Notes under the pieces: model-generated
What the model saw: only the letters and a program-made list of their open reading frames with translations
Databases searched by the model: none
Told to the model about the DNA's origin: nothing
Translations under genes and position numbers: made by a program
Shown here: positions 35,601 to 42,906 of the stretch, one piece after another
How the letters are laid out: each line of letters starts with the position of its first letter
Position numbering within the stretch: position 1 is the first letter of the stretch
DNA from: Streptomyces sp. NRRL F-525
Lineage (GTDB): Bacteria > Actinomycetota > Actinomycetes > Streptomycetales > Streptomycetaceae
NCBI RefSeq assembly: GCF_000716605.1
Contig: NZ_JNXE01000039.1
Coordinates: 1 to 64,000, forward strand
Direction of reading: 5' to 3'
DNA: 64,000 nt

Positions 35601-35896
35601 GGGGCGGAGTAGTCGGCATGACCGGCCGCCACCAACTCGGCGACGGCACGGTGATCACGGTTCCCATGAACGCCGCCTGGTTCGACGCATACGGCTGGAC
35701 CGTGGAAAACCGAGGCGTAACCCCGGACTTGGAAATCCTCCGCACCCCATTGGACTGGGCAGAGGGAAGACACGCGCAGTTGGACGACGCGATCAAGCTG
35801 GCCCTGGACCTACTGGCCATCCACCCAGCGGCAACCCCACCCGACTACTCAGCAGTCCCGGACCGCAGCAGACCGAAGTTGCCGCCGCGTTCTTGA
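32669..35896 (+). CDS. Tricorn protease homologue (S41 family)
   Basis: 1075 residues, the normal size. Tricorn is a large cytoplasmic protease that cuts proteasome-derived peptides into shorter ones. N-terminal beta-propellers (about 1-640, with repeated SPDG and DGR units), a helical C1 domain, PDZ domain (about 755-845) and C-terminal S41 catalytic domain. Candidate catalytic residues are H732 in GTSHAYVT and S955 in ATSSDGDM, with RGNAGGHISE forming the oxyanion-side block. The GTG start gives SYLRLPHLSGD, the conserved beginning, but AGGGAGGTGA overlaps it, so the ribosome site is atypical. Confidence 0.93.
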   Translation: MSYLRLPHLSGDLLSFVAEDDLWLAPLDGRGRAWRLTVDRTKVGHPRFSPDGRHIAYTSWRSLVPEIHLAPVEGGPGRRLTYWGSADTQVCGWTPDGDILAVASHGEPFSYFTWAHKVPTDGDPGGRLPWGPVSDIQLADIDGEHRTLLLTGTPPHEPAAWKRYRGGAMGRLWLHGRRLLADLEGHLHSPMFVDGRIAFLSDHEGIGNLYSCSYDGSDLRRHTDHDAFYARHAASDGTRVVYQCAGDLWLVDDLSPTSTPRKLDVRLSGPRAGRRTYQVPAAQHVDGISVDETGRASAVVVRGSLYWLTHRDGPARTITDTPGVRVRLPEMLGSGGQVAYVTDADGEDAIEIAYLPRASGEREPRRLASGEVGRVLELVSDTAGERLAIAAHDGRLLLLDATEDSNGEVTELICSINGPVRDLAFSPDGTWLTWSHPGIGRSLRQIKMARIKDRLIVDVTNGRFEDENPVFTRDGRYLAFLSWRGFDPVYDVHTGDLSFPLGCRPYLVPLSSATPSPFALTPEGRPAAGGLDAAEDDEGADGAVTVEVEGLESRVTPFPVSASKYSALYPVSGGGLVWLRWPISGALGETFANPDDTSGRPTLEYFNISKAKKSELVDHLDWFAVSGDGSRLVVVDEDELRAVPSTESGDGDSTVWIDLRRILHEVDPPAEWRQSYEEAGRLIRAYYWDPQMCGIDWTGVLDQYRPLVERVASPDDFADLLREVLGELGTSHAYVTASRRNEGPPHYQRRQGLLGANFVRREGGWTVARILPGESSDSKARSPLAGTGIREGAILTHVDGRPVDELMGPYPLLAGAGGTTVELTFTPAEGEGRARRVAVVPLIDERPLRYQDWVAKRRAVVRELSGGHCGYLHIPDMGGSGWAQFNRDLRLEVSRPALIVDVRGNAGGHISELVVEKLTRTILGWDLTRNAQPVSYASNAPRGPVVALADEATSSDGDMITAAFKLLKLGPVVGQRTWGGVVGMTGRHQLGDGTVITVPMNAAWFDAYGWTVENRGVTPDLEILRTPLDWAEGRHAQLDDAIKLALDLLAIHPAATPPDYSAVPDRSRPKLPPRS

Positions 35897-35918
35897 GAGA
35901 GGGAAGGGTGACGTACTT

Positions 35919-35938
35919 AGGGGCGCGGGGAACTGCGC
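35919..35938. repeat. Streptomyces 20-bp intergenic repeat, copy 3 (inverted)
   Basis: AGGGGCGCGGGGAACTGCGC, the exact reverse complement of copies 1 and 2, 22 bp after the tricorn stop. Confidence 0.8.
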
Positions 35939-35974
35939 GCCCAGCCCCCACCGGGCGGCCACCCAACAACGAAA

Positions 35975-36009
35975 CGTGGGACGCCCCAGAAAACCTAGGA
36001 CGCCCCACG
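35975..36009. terminator. Candidate terminator between the tricorn gene and a convergent small gene
   Basis: CGTGGG (35975-35980) pairs with CCCACG (36004-36009); the intervening bases contain a direct repeat GGACGCCCC. Weak on its own but placed between two convergent genes. Confidence 0.45.
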
Positions 36010-36023
36010 CAAACGAACCTCAA

Positions 36024-36209
36024 CTACGCGTCGTAGTCCTGGTCCATCTCCCGATCCATACGCTCCCGCGCCCCCTGCCCCGTACGCTCAACATCCTCGT
36101 CCGGCCGCTGCCCACGATCCCGCGCCTGGTCCTTACCCTGATCCATACGCTCCTTGGCCTTGTCCGCGAGGTCCTTGGCCTTGTCCTGGAACTGGTCCTT
36201 CATACCCAT
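36024..36209 (-). CDS. Small hydrophilic stress-type protein (CsbD/antitoxin-like coil)
   Basis: 61 residues, almost wholly charged and helical (MGMKDQFQDKAKDLADKAKERMDQ), ending in acidic REMDQDYDA. Repeating Lys/Asp heptads resemble CsbD-like and other small stress proteins common in Streptomyces. No membrane segment or catalytic residue. The start overlaps the out-of-frame end of the SDR reading frame by 10 bases; if the SDR frameshift is real or a sequencing artefact, the overlap disappears. Confidence 0.7.
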   Translation of the reverse strand: MGMKDQFQDKAKDLADKAKERMDQGKDQARDRGQRPDEDVERTGQGARERMDREMDQDYDA

Positions 36210-37345
36210 GTGGGTTCACTCCCGTACTGATGGGGGGGGGATGTGCGGGGCCCCCAGTTGGGGCCTCGACCAGATTCACACGCCAGGACAAACCCCGCAT
36301 TTCGATCAGTCACCCTCCGTGACAAACCCCGCAGCCCGCCCCGCAGCCCCCGCAGCGTCCCGCGCCGCTTCGTCCGCCGCCCCCCCCCCCCCCACAAGCC
36401 CCGACCGCATCCCCTCCAGCCGCGCCCCGAACCGCCGCATCTCCCGCTGCCCCACGGCCCCGGTGACCCCCCGGCGCTTCCCCCGCCCCCCCCGCCTCCC
36501 CCGGCCCCCACGAGGCCCTTCGACACCGTGTGGAGGCGCGGTTCGAAGCGCCGCATCTCGCGCTGTCCGCCGAGCGCGATGACCGAAGGCAGGTAGCCCC
36601 GGACCGACTGCATCCCGCGCAGCCACCACTGTCCGTACACGTGGCCGGAGCGCCGCTCGATGCCGGCCACGATCCGATCCACAGCCGGCCCGAGCGGATA
36701 CGTCTTGTTCGACGGCCAGGGCAACCGCTCCCTCAACTCCCGCATGACCGCGTCCTGATCAGCCCCCCGCACCATGTCCGTGTCGGTCCACGACAGATAC
36801 CCGACCCCGACCCGCACGCCCTTGTAACCGACCTCGGCCCGCAAGCTGTGCGCATACGCCTCGACCCCCGACTTGGACGCGCAGTACGCGGTCATCATCG
36901 GCGCCGGAGTGATGGCCGCCAGCGAGGCGATCTGCAGCAGATACCCCCGGCTCTCCATCAGCACGGGCAGAAACGCCCGCGCGGTCACGGCGGACCCGAT
37001 CAGATTGACCTCGATCACCCGCCGCCAGGCGACCGGATCGGAGTCGACGAACGGCCCCCCGCTCGCGACCCCCGCGTTGGCGACGACGATGTCGACCTTC
37101 CCGAACCGCTCCTTCACCTCCGCCGCGACCCGGGCCATCGCCTCGTGATCGGTGACATCGGCGTACCAGTGATCGCTGTCGGTGTGCAGCCGCTCGGAGA
37201 CCTGCTTCAGCGCGTCCGGTTCCAGCCCGACGAGCGCCAACTTGGCCCCGCGCGCGGAGAGTTTGCGGGCGAGCAACTCACCGACACCCCGCGCGGCCCC
37301 GGTCACGACCGCGACCTGCCCCTCCAGGCTGACCCTGCTGCTCAT
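36200..37345 (-). CDS. Short-chain dehydrogenase/reductase with a C-terminal poly-G frameshift
   Basis: Residues 1-270 are a normal classical SDR: TGAARGVG at 15-22, NAGV at 90-93 and catalytic S141, Y154, K158. After SKGLVGAGG the frame enters G-runs and becomes low-complexity Gly/Arg sequence up to 381 residues. A different minus-strand frame from about 36490 to a stop at 36306 reads protein-like sequence (GQREMRRFGARLEG, then GAADEAARDAAGAAG). One indel in the G-run at 36486-36493 would restore a product of about 346 residues. A second run of 14 G lies at 36380-36393. Last gene of the FMO-hydrolase-SDR operon. Confidence 0.8.
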   Translation of the reverse strand: MSSRVSLEGQVAVVTGAARGVGELLARKLSARGAKLALVGLEPDALKQVSERLHTDSDHWYADVTDHEAMARVAAEVKERFGKVDIVVANAGVASGGPFVDSDPVAWRRVIEVNLIGSAVTARAFLPVLMESRGYLLQIASLAAITPAPMMTAYCASKSGVEAYAHSLRAEVGYKGVRVGVGYLSWTDTDMVRGADQDAVMRELRERLPWPSNKTYPLGPAVDRIVAGIERRSGHVYGQWWLRGMQSVRGYLPSVIALGGQREMRRFEPRLHTVSKGLVGAGGGGGGGGSAGGSPGPWGSGRCGGSGRGWRGCGRGLWGGGGRRTKRRGTLRGLRGGLRGLSRRVTDRNAGFVLACESGRGPNWGPRTSPPHQYGSEPTWV

Positions 37346-38268
37346 GCGCCCTCCTCCACCTGATCGAACTCCACGTACACGGCGACCAGTTCACGAATCT
37401 TCGCGCCGACCAGCTCCGGCGCCTCGACGGGCGTCATATGACCGAGCCCGGGAAGTTCGGTGATCCCGACGCAGTTGGGCAGCGCGGCGACCAACGCCCG
37501 CGCGTGCACCGGCGGCGTCAACCGGTCCGCCGACCCGACGACGACGGCCGTCGGCACCGCCAACTCCCGTACGCCGTGGTCGAGATCGAGTGAATCGAGC
37601 ACCCGGGACCACGCGTACCGCACGGCCCGCGGACACGCGTGCACGATCCGCGCGACCGCCTCGACCATGTGCGGGGCCGAACCGGGGCCCATCGTCCCGT
37701 ACTTGAGGATCCGCCGCGCGGTCGGCGTGACCGGCCCGAGCGGCGCCCGCGTCCCCAGTATCTTCCGGGTCAGCCGGGTCCGCATCCGCCCGGCCCGCAA
37801 CGGCACCACGAGCGACTCGTCGACCAGCCGCGAACTCCCCGTACTGCACAGCAGAACGGCCACCGCGTGCTCCCGGAACCCGGCCCGCCCGGCGGCGGCC
37901 AGCACGGCCATCCCGCCCATGGAGTGCCCCGCGACCACGGCCTTCTCCCCGGGCGCGAGCGTCTCCTCCAGTACGGCTTCCAGGTCGTCGGCGAGCGCGT
38001 CGGTACTGTGCGCGACGGCCACCGGACTGCGCCCGTGCCCCCGCTGGTCGTAGGCGATGACGCGGTGATCGGCGGCCAGGTCCCGTATCTGCGCGGCCCA
38101 GAAGGCCGTGGAACAGGTCCAGCCGTGCGCGAGGACGACGGCGGGCGCGTCCTCGGGTCCATGCACCTCGACGTGCAGCCGGGAGCCGTCGGCCGAGGTG
38201 ACCGCGAGCTCGCGGGCGGGAACGGGCGGGGCGTACGGCCCGGACGAGACGTGCATCAGACGGCTCAC
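37342..38268 (-). CDS. Alpha/beta hydrolase
   Basis: 308 residues; GTG overlaps the FMO stop by four bases and its own stop overlaps the SDR start. Nucleophile elbow GHSMGG with S116, oxyanion HGW at 49-51, and a late histidine in LPGLGHMTPVEAPE. Cytoplasmic. In an operon with a Baeyer-Villiger-type monooxygenase and an SDR it could hydrolyse the ester made by the monooxygenase, which is an inference from pathway logic. Confidence 0.88.
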   Translation of the reverse strand: MSRLMHVSSGPYAPPVPARELAVTSADGSRLHVEVHGPEDAPAVVLAHGWTCSTAFWAAQIRDLAADHRVIAYDQRGHGRSPVAVAHSTDALADDLEAVLEETLAPGEKAVVAGHSMGGMAVLAAAGRAGFREHAVAVLLCSTGSSRLVDESLVVPLRAGRMRTRLTRKILGTRAPLGPVTPTARRILKYGTMGPGSAPHMVEAVARIVHACPRAVRYAWSRVLDSLDLDHGVRELAVPTAVVVGSADRLTPPVHARALVAALPNCVGITELPGLGHMTPVEAPELVGAKIRELVAVYVEFDQVEEGA

Positions 38269-39785
38269 GCGTCCACCACCTCCGCCTCCGTCGCCGCCTC
38301 CGTCTTCCTTCCAGCTTTCGCCCGGACCACCTCGTACTCGGTGAGATCAACTCGCCTTGTGGCCTTGCGGAATTCGGCCGTGGTGCCGGGCCAGATGGTG
38401 GTGTTGCGGCCGGAGGCGTCCATGTACCAGCTCGTGCAGCCGCCCGTGTTCCACACCGTGCGCCTCATACGGTCCTGCACGCGCCGGTTCCACGCGCTCA
38501 CCGCGCTCGGCCGGGCGTCGAGGGCGACGCGGCCGCCCAGGACGTCCAACTGCCGTATGTAGTCGGCGAGATAGTTCAGCTGCGACTCGATGATAAAGAT
38601 CATGGAGGAGGTCCCGAGGCCGGTGTTGGGCCCGATGACGGTCATCCAGTTCGGGAACCCGGCCGCGGAGGAGCCGCGCAGCGCCTGCATTCCGCCCTGC
38701 CACGCCTCGGCCAGGGTGCGCCCGTCCGCGCCGACGACCCGTTGGGCGATCGGCATGTCCGTGACGTGGAAGCCAGTACCGAAGACGATCGCGTCGACCT
38801 CGGCCTCAGTTCCGTCCGCCGCGACGACCGTCGAACCGCGGACCTCGCTCAACCCGCTTGCCACGACGTCGACATTGGGCTGCGCGAGAGCCGGATAGTA
38901 GGTGCGGGAGAGCAGGATCCGCTTGCAGCCGATGCGGTAGTCGGGGGTGAGTCTGGCGCGCAGGGCCGGGTCCTTGATGGCACGGGCCATGTTCTTCTTG
39001 GCCAACTGCTCCACCAGGACAAGCTCGTTGGGCCGCTTGGTGAACGCCGTGGTCTGCAACTCCCTTATGCCCCACAGGAGTCCGCGCCGGGCCTGGGTGG
39101 TGAAGGGCAGCGCGCGGTGCACGGCGCGTTCGGCGCCGCTGATGGGGCGGTCGACGCGGGGCATCACCCAGGGCGGGGTGCGCTGGAAGAGGGTGAGGCG
39201 CTCCACGTCGGGCTGGATCTCCGGCACGATCTGGATCGCGGAGGCGCCGGTGCCGACCATGGCGACGCGCTTGCCGCGCAGGTCGTAGTCGTGGTCCCAG
39301 CGGGCGGAGTGGAAGACCTTGCCGGGGAAGGAGTCGAGCCCCGGGATGTCCGGGATCTTGGGGTCGGACAGCGGGCCGGTGGCGGAGACGACGAGGTCGG
39401 CGGAGTAGGAGCCGCCGGTGGTCTCGATGTCCCACCGCAGCCGTTCCGCATCCCAAGTCGCCTTCTTGACCTCGGAGTTGAAGCGGATGTGCGGCCGGAT
39501 CCGGAAGACGTCCGCGACGTTCTCCAGGTACGCGCGGATGTGCTCCTGCCCGGAGAAGGTGCGCGGCCAGTCCGCGTTCGGCGCGAAGGAGAACGAGTAC
39601 AGATGGGACGGTACGTCGCAGGCGCAGCCGGGATAGCTGTTGTCCCGCCAGGTCCCGCCCACGCTGTCGGCCCGCTCCAGCACGACGAAGTCGGTGACGC
39701 CCTCGCGCCGCAGCCGCACCGCGGCCCCCAGCCCGCCGAACCCGGACCCGATCACCGCCACCCGCACATGCTCGCGTTCGGTCAT
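38265..39785 (-). CDS. Flavin-containing monooxygenase, Baeyer-Villiger type
   Basis: 506 residues from the ATG at 39785. FAD-binding GSGFGG at 13-18, the BVMO fingerprint F-x-G-x3-H-x3-W seen as FPGKVFHSARW, and the NADPH-binding VGTGASA after it. These enzymes insert oxygen next to a ketone to give an ester or lactone. First gene of a tight three-gene operon (four-base overlaps), opposite a MerR regulator with a perfect 20-bp palindrome between them. Confidence 0.9.
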   Translation of the reverse strand: MTEREHVRVAVIGSGFGGLGAAVRLRREGVTDFVVLERADSVGGTWRDNSYPGCACDVPSHLYSFSFAPNADWPRTFSGQEHIRAYLENVADVFRIRPHIRFNSEVKKATWDAERLRWDIETTGGSYSADLVVSATGPLSDPKIPDIPGLDSFPGKVFHSARWDHDYDLRGKRVAMVGTGASAIQIVPEIQPDVERLTLFQRTPPWVMPRVDRPISGAERAVHRALPFTTQARRGLLWGIRELQTTAFTKRPNELVLVEQLAKKNMARAIKDPALRARLTPDYRIGCKRILLSRTYYPALAQPNVDVVASGLSEVRGSTVVAADGTEAEVDAIVFGTGFHVTDMPIAQRVVGADGRTLAEAWQGGMQALRGSSAAGFPNWMTVIGPNTGLGTSSMIFIIESQLNYLADYIRQLDVLGGRVALDARPSAVSAWNRRVQDRMRRTVWNTGGCTSWYMDASGRNTTIWPGTTAEFRKATRRVDLTEYEVVRAKAGRKTEAATEAEVVDA

Positions 39786-39815
39786 CCCGTGCCCTTCCCT
39801 ACGACTCACTCGACC

Positions 39816-39835
39816 GCGCCAGTGAACACTGGCGC
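39816..39835. promoter_or_regulatory. Perfect 20-bp palindrome in the FMO/MerR divergent promoter
   Basis: GCGCCAGTG-AA-CACTGGCGC. It lies 31 bp upstream of the FMO start and 84 bp from the MerR start. Probable operator; whether the adjacent MerR protein or an unlinked TetR-type repressor binds it is not shown. A smaller dyad, TACCC-G-GGGTA, lies at 39891-39901 close to the MerR start. Confidence 0.6.
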
Positions 39836-39918
39836 AATCGGAGCGTAGGGCAGCTTCGTACTCATGGGTAGGGGTCGGGACGACGAAAGTTACCCGGGGT
39901 ACGACGTAGGGTGCGGGC

Positions 39919-40602
39919 GTGGCGGAGAAGGCGGAGAAGGCGGAACCGGCGGAGAAGCGCGAGTACCGCATGGAGGAACTGGCCGAGGAGGCCGGCATCA
40001 CGGTGCGCACCCTGCGCTTCTACCGCGAGCGCAAACTCATCCACCCGCCGCGCCGGGAGGGCCGTATCGCCTGGTACGACGAGACGCACCTGGCCCGCCT
40101 GCGCACCATCTCGGCGCTGCTGGAGCGCGGCCACACCCTCAACGGCATCGCGGAACTCGCCGAGGCCTTCGACCACGGCCGCAACGTGGGCGAGTTGCTC
40201 GGCCTCGGCGCCCCCACCGAGGAGACCCCGGTCCGGCTCACCCCGGAGGCCCTCGCCGACTACTTCGGCGACCAGGCGACCCCGGAGAACTTCGCCGCCT
40301 CGCTCGAACTCGGCTACCTCGGCACCGACGGCGGCGAGATCGTCCACATCAGCCGCCGCCTCCTCGACGTCACGGCCGCCCTGGTCCGCGAGGGCATCCC
40401 CCTCGCCGACGTCCTCAGCGCCGGCCGCCGCGTCCGCGCACACACGGACGCCCTGGCCGAACTCTTCACCGACCTGGTCGTCTCCGAGGGCCGCACGGCA
40501 GAGGACCTGCAACGACTGCGCCCGCTGGCGAAGAGCGTCGTAGAGGCGGAACTGTCGATGGCGATGGACCGGCGGCTGCAGCAGCGCGATCAGAGGTCGT
40601 AG
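39919..40602 (+). CDS. MerR-family transcriptional regulator
   Basis: 227 residues. An Ala/Glu/Lys-rich N-tail (AEKAEKAEPAEK) precedes the MerR HTH (YRMEELAEEAGITVRTLRFYRERKLIHPP, about 16-44) and the coiled dimerisation helix. The C-terminal domain (about 105-227) has no cysteine cluster, so metal sensing is unlikely. Divergent from the FMO operon, which it may control. Its 3' end overlaps exonuclease III by 13 bases, convergently. Confidence 0.88.
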   Translation: MAEKAEKAEPAEKREYRMEELAEEAGITVRTLRFYRERKLIHPPRREGRIAWYDETHLARLRTISALLERGHTLNGIAELAEAFDHGRNVGELLGLGAPTEETPVRLTPEALADYFGDQATPENFAASLELGYLGTDGGEIVHISRRLLDVTAALVREGIPLADVLSAGRRVRAHTDALAELFTDLVVSEGRTAEDLQRLRPLAKSVVEAELSMAMDRRLQQRDQRS

Positions 40603-41393
40603 ACCACCGTCACCGGTGCGTGGTCCGACCAGCGCTCGTCGTGCGTGGCCGCGCGCTCCACGTATCCCTTGACCGCCTTGGCGGCGAGGCCGGGCGTCGA
40701 GACGTGATAGTCGATGCGCCATCCGCTGTCGTTGTCGAACGCCCGCCCGCGGTAGGACCACCAGGAGTACGGCCCCTCGACATCCGGATGCAGGCCGCGC
40801 ACGACATCGACATACGCCCCGTCCTCCCCGTCGAAGACCTGGCTGAGCCATGCCCTCTCCTCGGGCAGGAAGCCGGAACTCTTCTGGTTGGCACGCCAGT
40901 TCTTGAGGTCGGCGGGCTGGTGGGCGATGTTCCAGTCACCGCAGACGACGACCTCGCGTCCATCCGCGGCGGCCCGGTCACGCAGCCCCTTCAGATGGAC
41001 GAGGAACTCGCCCATGAAGCGCACCTTCTCGTCCTGCCGCTCGGTGCCGACCTCACCGGAGGGCAGATAGAGGCTGGCGACCGTGACACCGGGGAGGTCG
41101 ACCTCGACGTAACGACCACTCCCGTCGAACTCGGCCGACCCGAAGCCGACTTGAACCCGGTCCGGCTCGCGGCGGGTGTAGAGGGAGACGCCCGCACGGC
41201 CCTTGGCGGCGGCCGGGGCGTGCACGACGTGCCAGCCCTCGGGGGTACGGACGTGCTCCGGCAGCTGCTGCGGCTCGGCTCGCACCTCCTGCAGGCAGAG
41301 CACATCGGCGGAGGTCTCCGCGAGCCACTCCACGAAGCCCTTCTTCGCGGCGGCTCGCAGTCCGTTCACATTGACAGAGGTCACAGTCAGCAC
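40590..41393 (-). CDS. xthA: Exodeoxyribonuclease III / AP endonuclease
   Basis: 267 residues from the GTG at 41393 (VLTVTSVNVNGLRAA). Mg-dependent repair nuclease of the EEP fold, acting on abasic sites and 3' ends. Family blocks: SVNVNGLRAA, LCLQEVRAEP (metal Glu), VVCGDWNIAH, NQKSSGFLPEER, WWSYRGRAFDNDSGWRIDYH and SDHAPV (catalytic Asp-His). Full length. Confidence 0.93.
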   Translation of the reverse strand: MLTVTSVNVNGLRAAAKKGFVEWLAETSADVLCLQEVRAEPQQLPEHVRTPEGWHVVHAPAAAKGRAGVSLYTRREPDRVQVGFGSAEFDGSGRYVEVDLPGVTVASLYLPSGEVGTERQDEKVRFMGEFLVHLKGLRDRAAADGREVVVCGDWNIAHQPADLKNWRANQKSSGFLPEERAWLSQVFDGEDGAYVDVVRGLHPDVEGPYSWWSYRGRAFDNDSGWRIDYHVSTPGLAAKAVKGYVERAATHDERWSDHAPVTVVYDL

Positions 41394-41485
41394 CCGGGCA
41401 CAATACCGGCACACTGGACGGGGTCCGGATTCCCCCACCCAGACCTTCGCAGACCCTCCCTACGCATAGAAGTACGATACTCGGC

Positions 41486-41962
41486 ATGAATATACGCCCC
41501 GTCCCGTTCGACCACCCCGACGCCGTCAAGCTGAACGACCAGGTCCAGGCGGAGTACCACGACCGCTACGGCGACGGCGGCGACGCCACGGTCCTGGACC
41601 CGTCGGACTTCACCCCACCGAACGGCGTGTACCTCATCGCCTACGACGAGCACGACGACCCCGTCGCCACCGGCGGCTGGCGCGCCCAGGACGCCAACGG
41701 CGAGGGCAACGAGGACGGCGACGCCGAACTCAAGCGCATGTACGTGATCGAACAGTCCCGCGGCCTGGGCCTCGCCCGCCGCATGCTGGCCGCCCTGGAG
41801 GACGACGCCCGCACGGCCGGCCGCACCCGCATGGTCCTGGAGACCGGCACCAAGCAGCCGGAGGCCATCACCCTCTACACGTCCAGCGGCTACGAGCCCT
41901 GCGTGAAGTTCGGCTACTACCGCTTCCACGATGAGAGCCGGTGCTTCGCGAAGGCGCTGTGA
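41486..41962 (+). CDS. GNAT-family N-acetyltransferase
   Basis: 158 residues. GNAT motif A is seen in ELKRMYVIEQSRGLGLARRMLAALE (about 83-107), with acetyl-CoA loop Q-x-x-G-x-G/A-like SRGLGLA, then LETGTKQPEAITLYTSSGY as motif B. Substrate unknown. A -10-like TACGAT (41473-41478) lies seven bases before the ATG with no ribosome site, so the mRNA may be leaderless. Confidence 0.87.
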   Translation: MNIRPVPFDHPDAVKLNDQVQAEYHDRYGDGGDATVLDPSDFTPPNGVYLIAYDEHDDPVATGGWRAQDANGEGNEDGDAELKRMYVIEQSRGLGLARRMLAALEDDARTAGRTRMVLETGTKQPEAITLYTSSGYEPCVKFGYYRFHDESRCFAKAL

Positions 41963-42016
41963 GATCTTGCACCTCCCTCGGCGGGGTCGATCAGTGCCCG
42001 TGGCCCGCGGAGCAGC

Positions 42017-42754
42017 TCACCGGGATATCTCGGCCGTAGAACCGTAGGAGCGGAAGGACACCCGGGCGTCCAGACCGAGGCTGTTCCCCCCGGCCGGGGA
42101 CGGCAGCCGGAGCACCCTGTCGAGCACCGGCCCCAGCCGACCACAGCCCGAAGTCCCGGGCGCCGCAAACCGGTTGTCCGCCACCCCGAAGGCAACGACC
42201 AACGGCTCCTGCGACACGACGGTCGACGCCTCGGTCTCCTTGAGCACCAGCCGTATCGGATCCGCGTCGGTACCGATGGAGCACCCTGACGGCACGGCGG
42301 GCCCCGAGAGCCGGAACGTCAGGTCCAGCTCTCCGCGCCGCTCGTCGTTCGACTGGAAGTCGAAGTAGCCCGCGTACCGGGGCGTGATCGCCAGCGACGC
42401 GCCCCGCACCCGCACAGGAACAGCCGTCATCCCGCCGAAGACCTGGCGGAACTCACCGTTCACGGTGCCCTCCGCGAAGGTGATCGCCATGGCCGCCCTG
42501 CCGAGCGACTGATCTATGCGCCCGAGGGTCAGATGCCCGACGGCAGTCATCGCTTCGCAGCGCCAGGCCGCGGGATCGGCGCCTTCGGGAAGCGCGGAGA
42601 GAGCCGGACACGCGCCGAAGTCGGCGCCCCGCGCAACGGCCGTAGCCCCAGCCGCATGGGCCGGCCCCGCCGCGACGCCCGCCCCCAGAGCCAGAGCGGC
42701 CAGCGACACGACAAGACGTCGAACGAGGCGGGCTGTGCGAGGGACACGAAGCAT
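42017..42754 (-). CDS. Secreted protein of unknown function
   Basis: 245 residues from the ATG at 42754 (CGGAGGT site). Clear signal peptide with twin arginines near the start (TARLVRRLVVSLAALALG) and a predicted cleavage after AGPAHA (about residue 34). The mature protein has four cysteines (about 48, 66, 171 and 212), probably two disulfides, and beta-rich sequence. I do not recognise the family. Divergent from an HTH regulator, with paired operators between them, so it is probably the regulated target. Confidence 0.8.
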   Translation of the reverse strand: MLRVPRTARLVRRLVVSLAALALGAGVAAGPAHAAGATAVARGADFGACPALSALPEGADPAAWRCEAMTAVGHLTLGRIDQSLGRAAMAITFAEGTVNGEFRQVFGGMTAVPVRVRGASLAITPRYAGYFDFQSNDERRGELDLTFRLSGPAVPSGCSIGTDADPIRLVLKETEASTVVSQEPLVVAFGVADNRFAAPGTSGCGRLGPVLDRVLRLPSPAGGNSLGLDARVSFRSYGSTAEISR

Positions 42755-42836
42755 GGCGACCTCCGAATGCAGCGTCGAGTGGATCAAGTGGATCGAGTTG
42801 AAGGGGCTTGAAGGAGCGGCTGTCTCCTGCCAGGAT

Positions 42837-42882
42837 TGCAGACTTTTCTCTGCATGGGAAGATCTGCAGAGAAAAGTCTGCA
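42837..42882. promoter_or_regulatory. Paired operators TGCAGA-N6-TCTGCA
   Basis: Two 18-bp dyads, 42837-42854 (spacer CTTTTC) and 42865-42882 (spacer GAAAAG), 10 bp apart. They are also perfect reverse complements of each other. They lie 82 bp from the secreted-protein start and 24 bp from the regulator start, between divergent genes. Confidence 0.75.
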
Positions 42883-42906
42883 GATGATCGGCTGTAGGCT
42901 ACCGCC

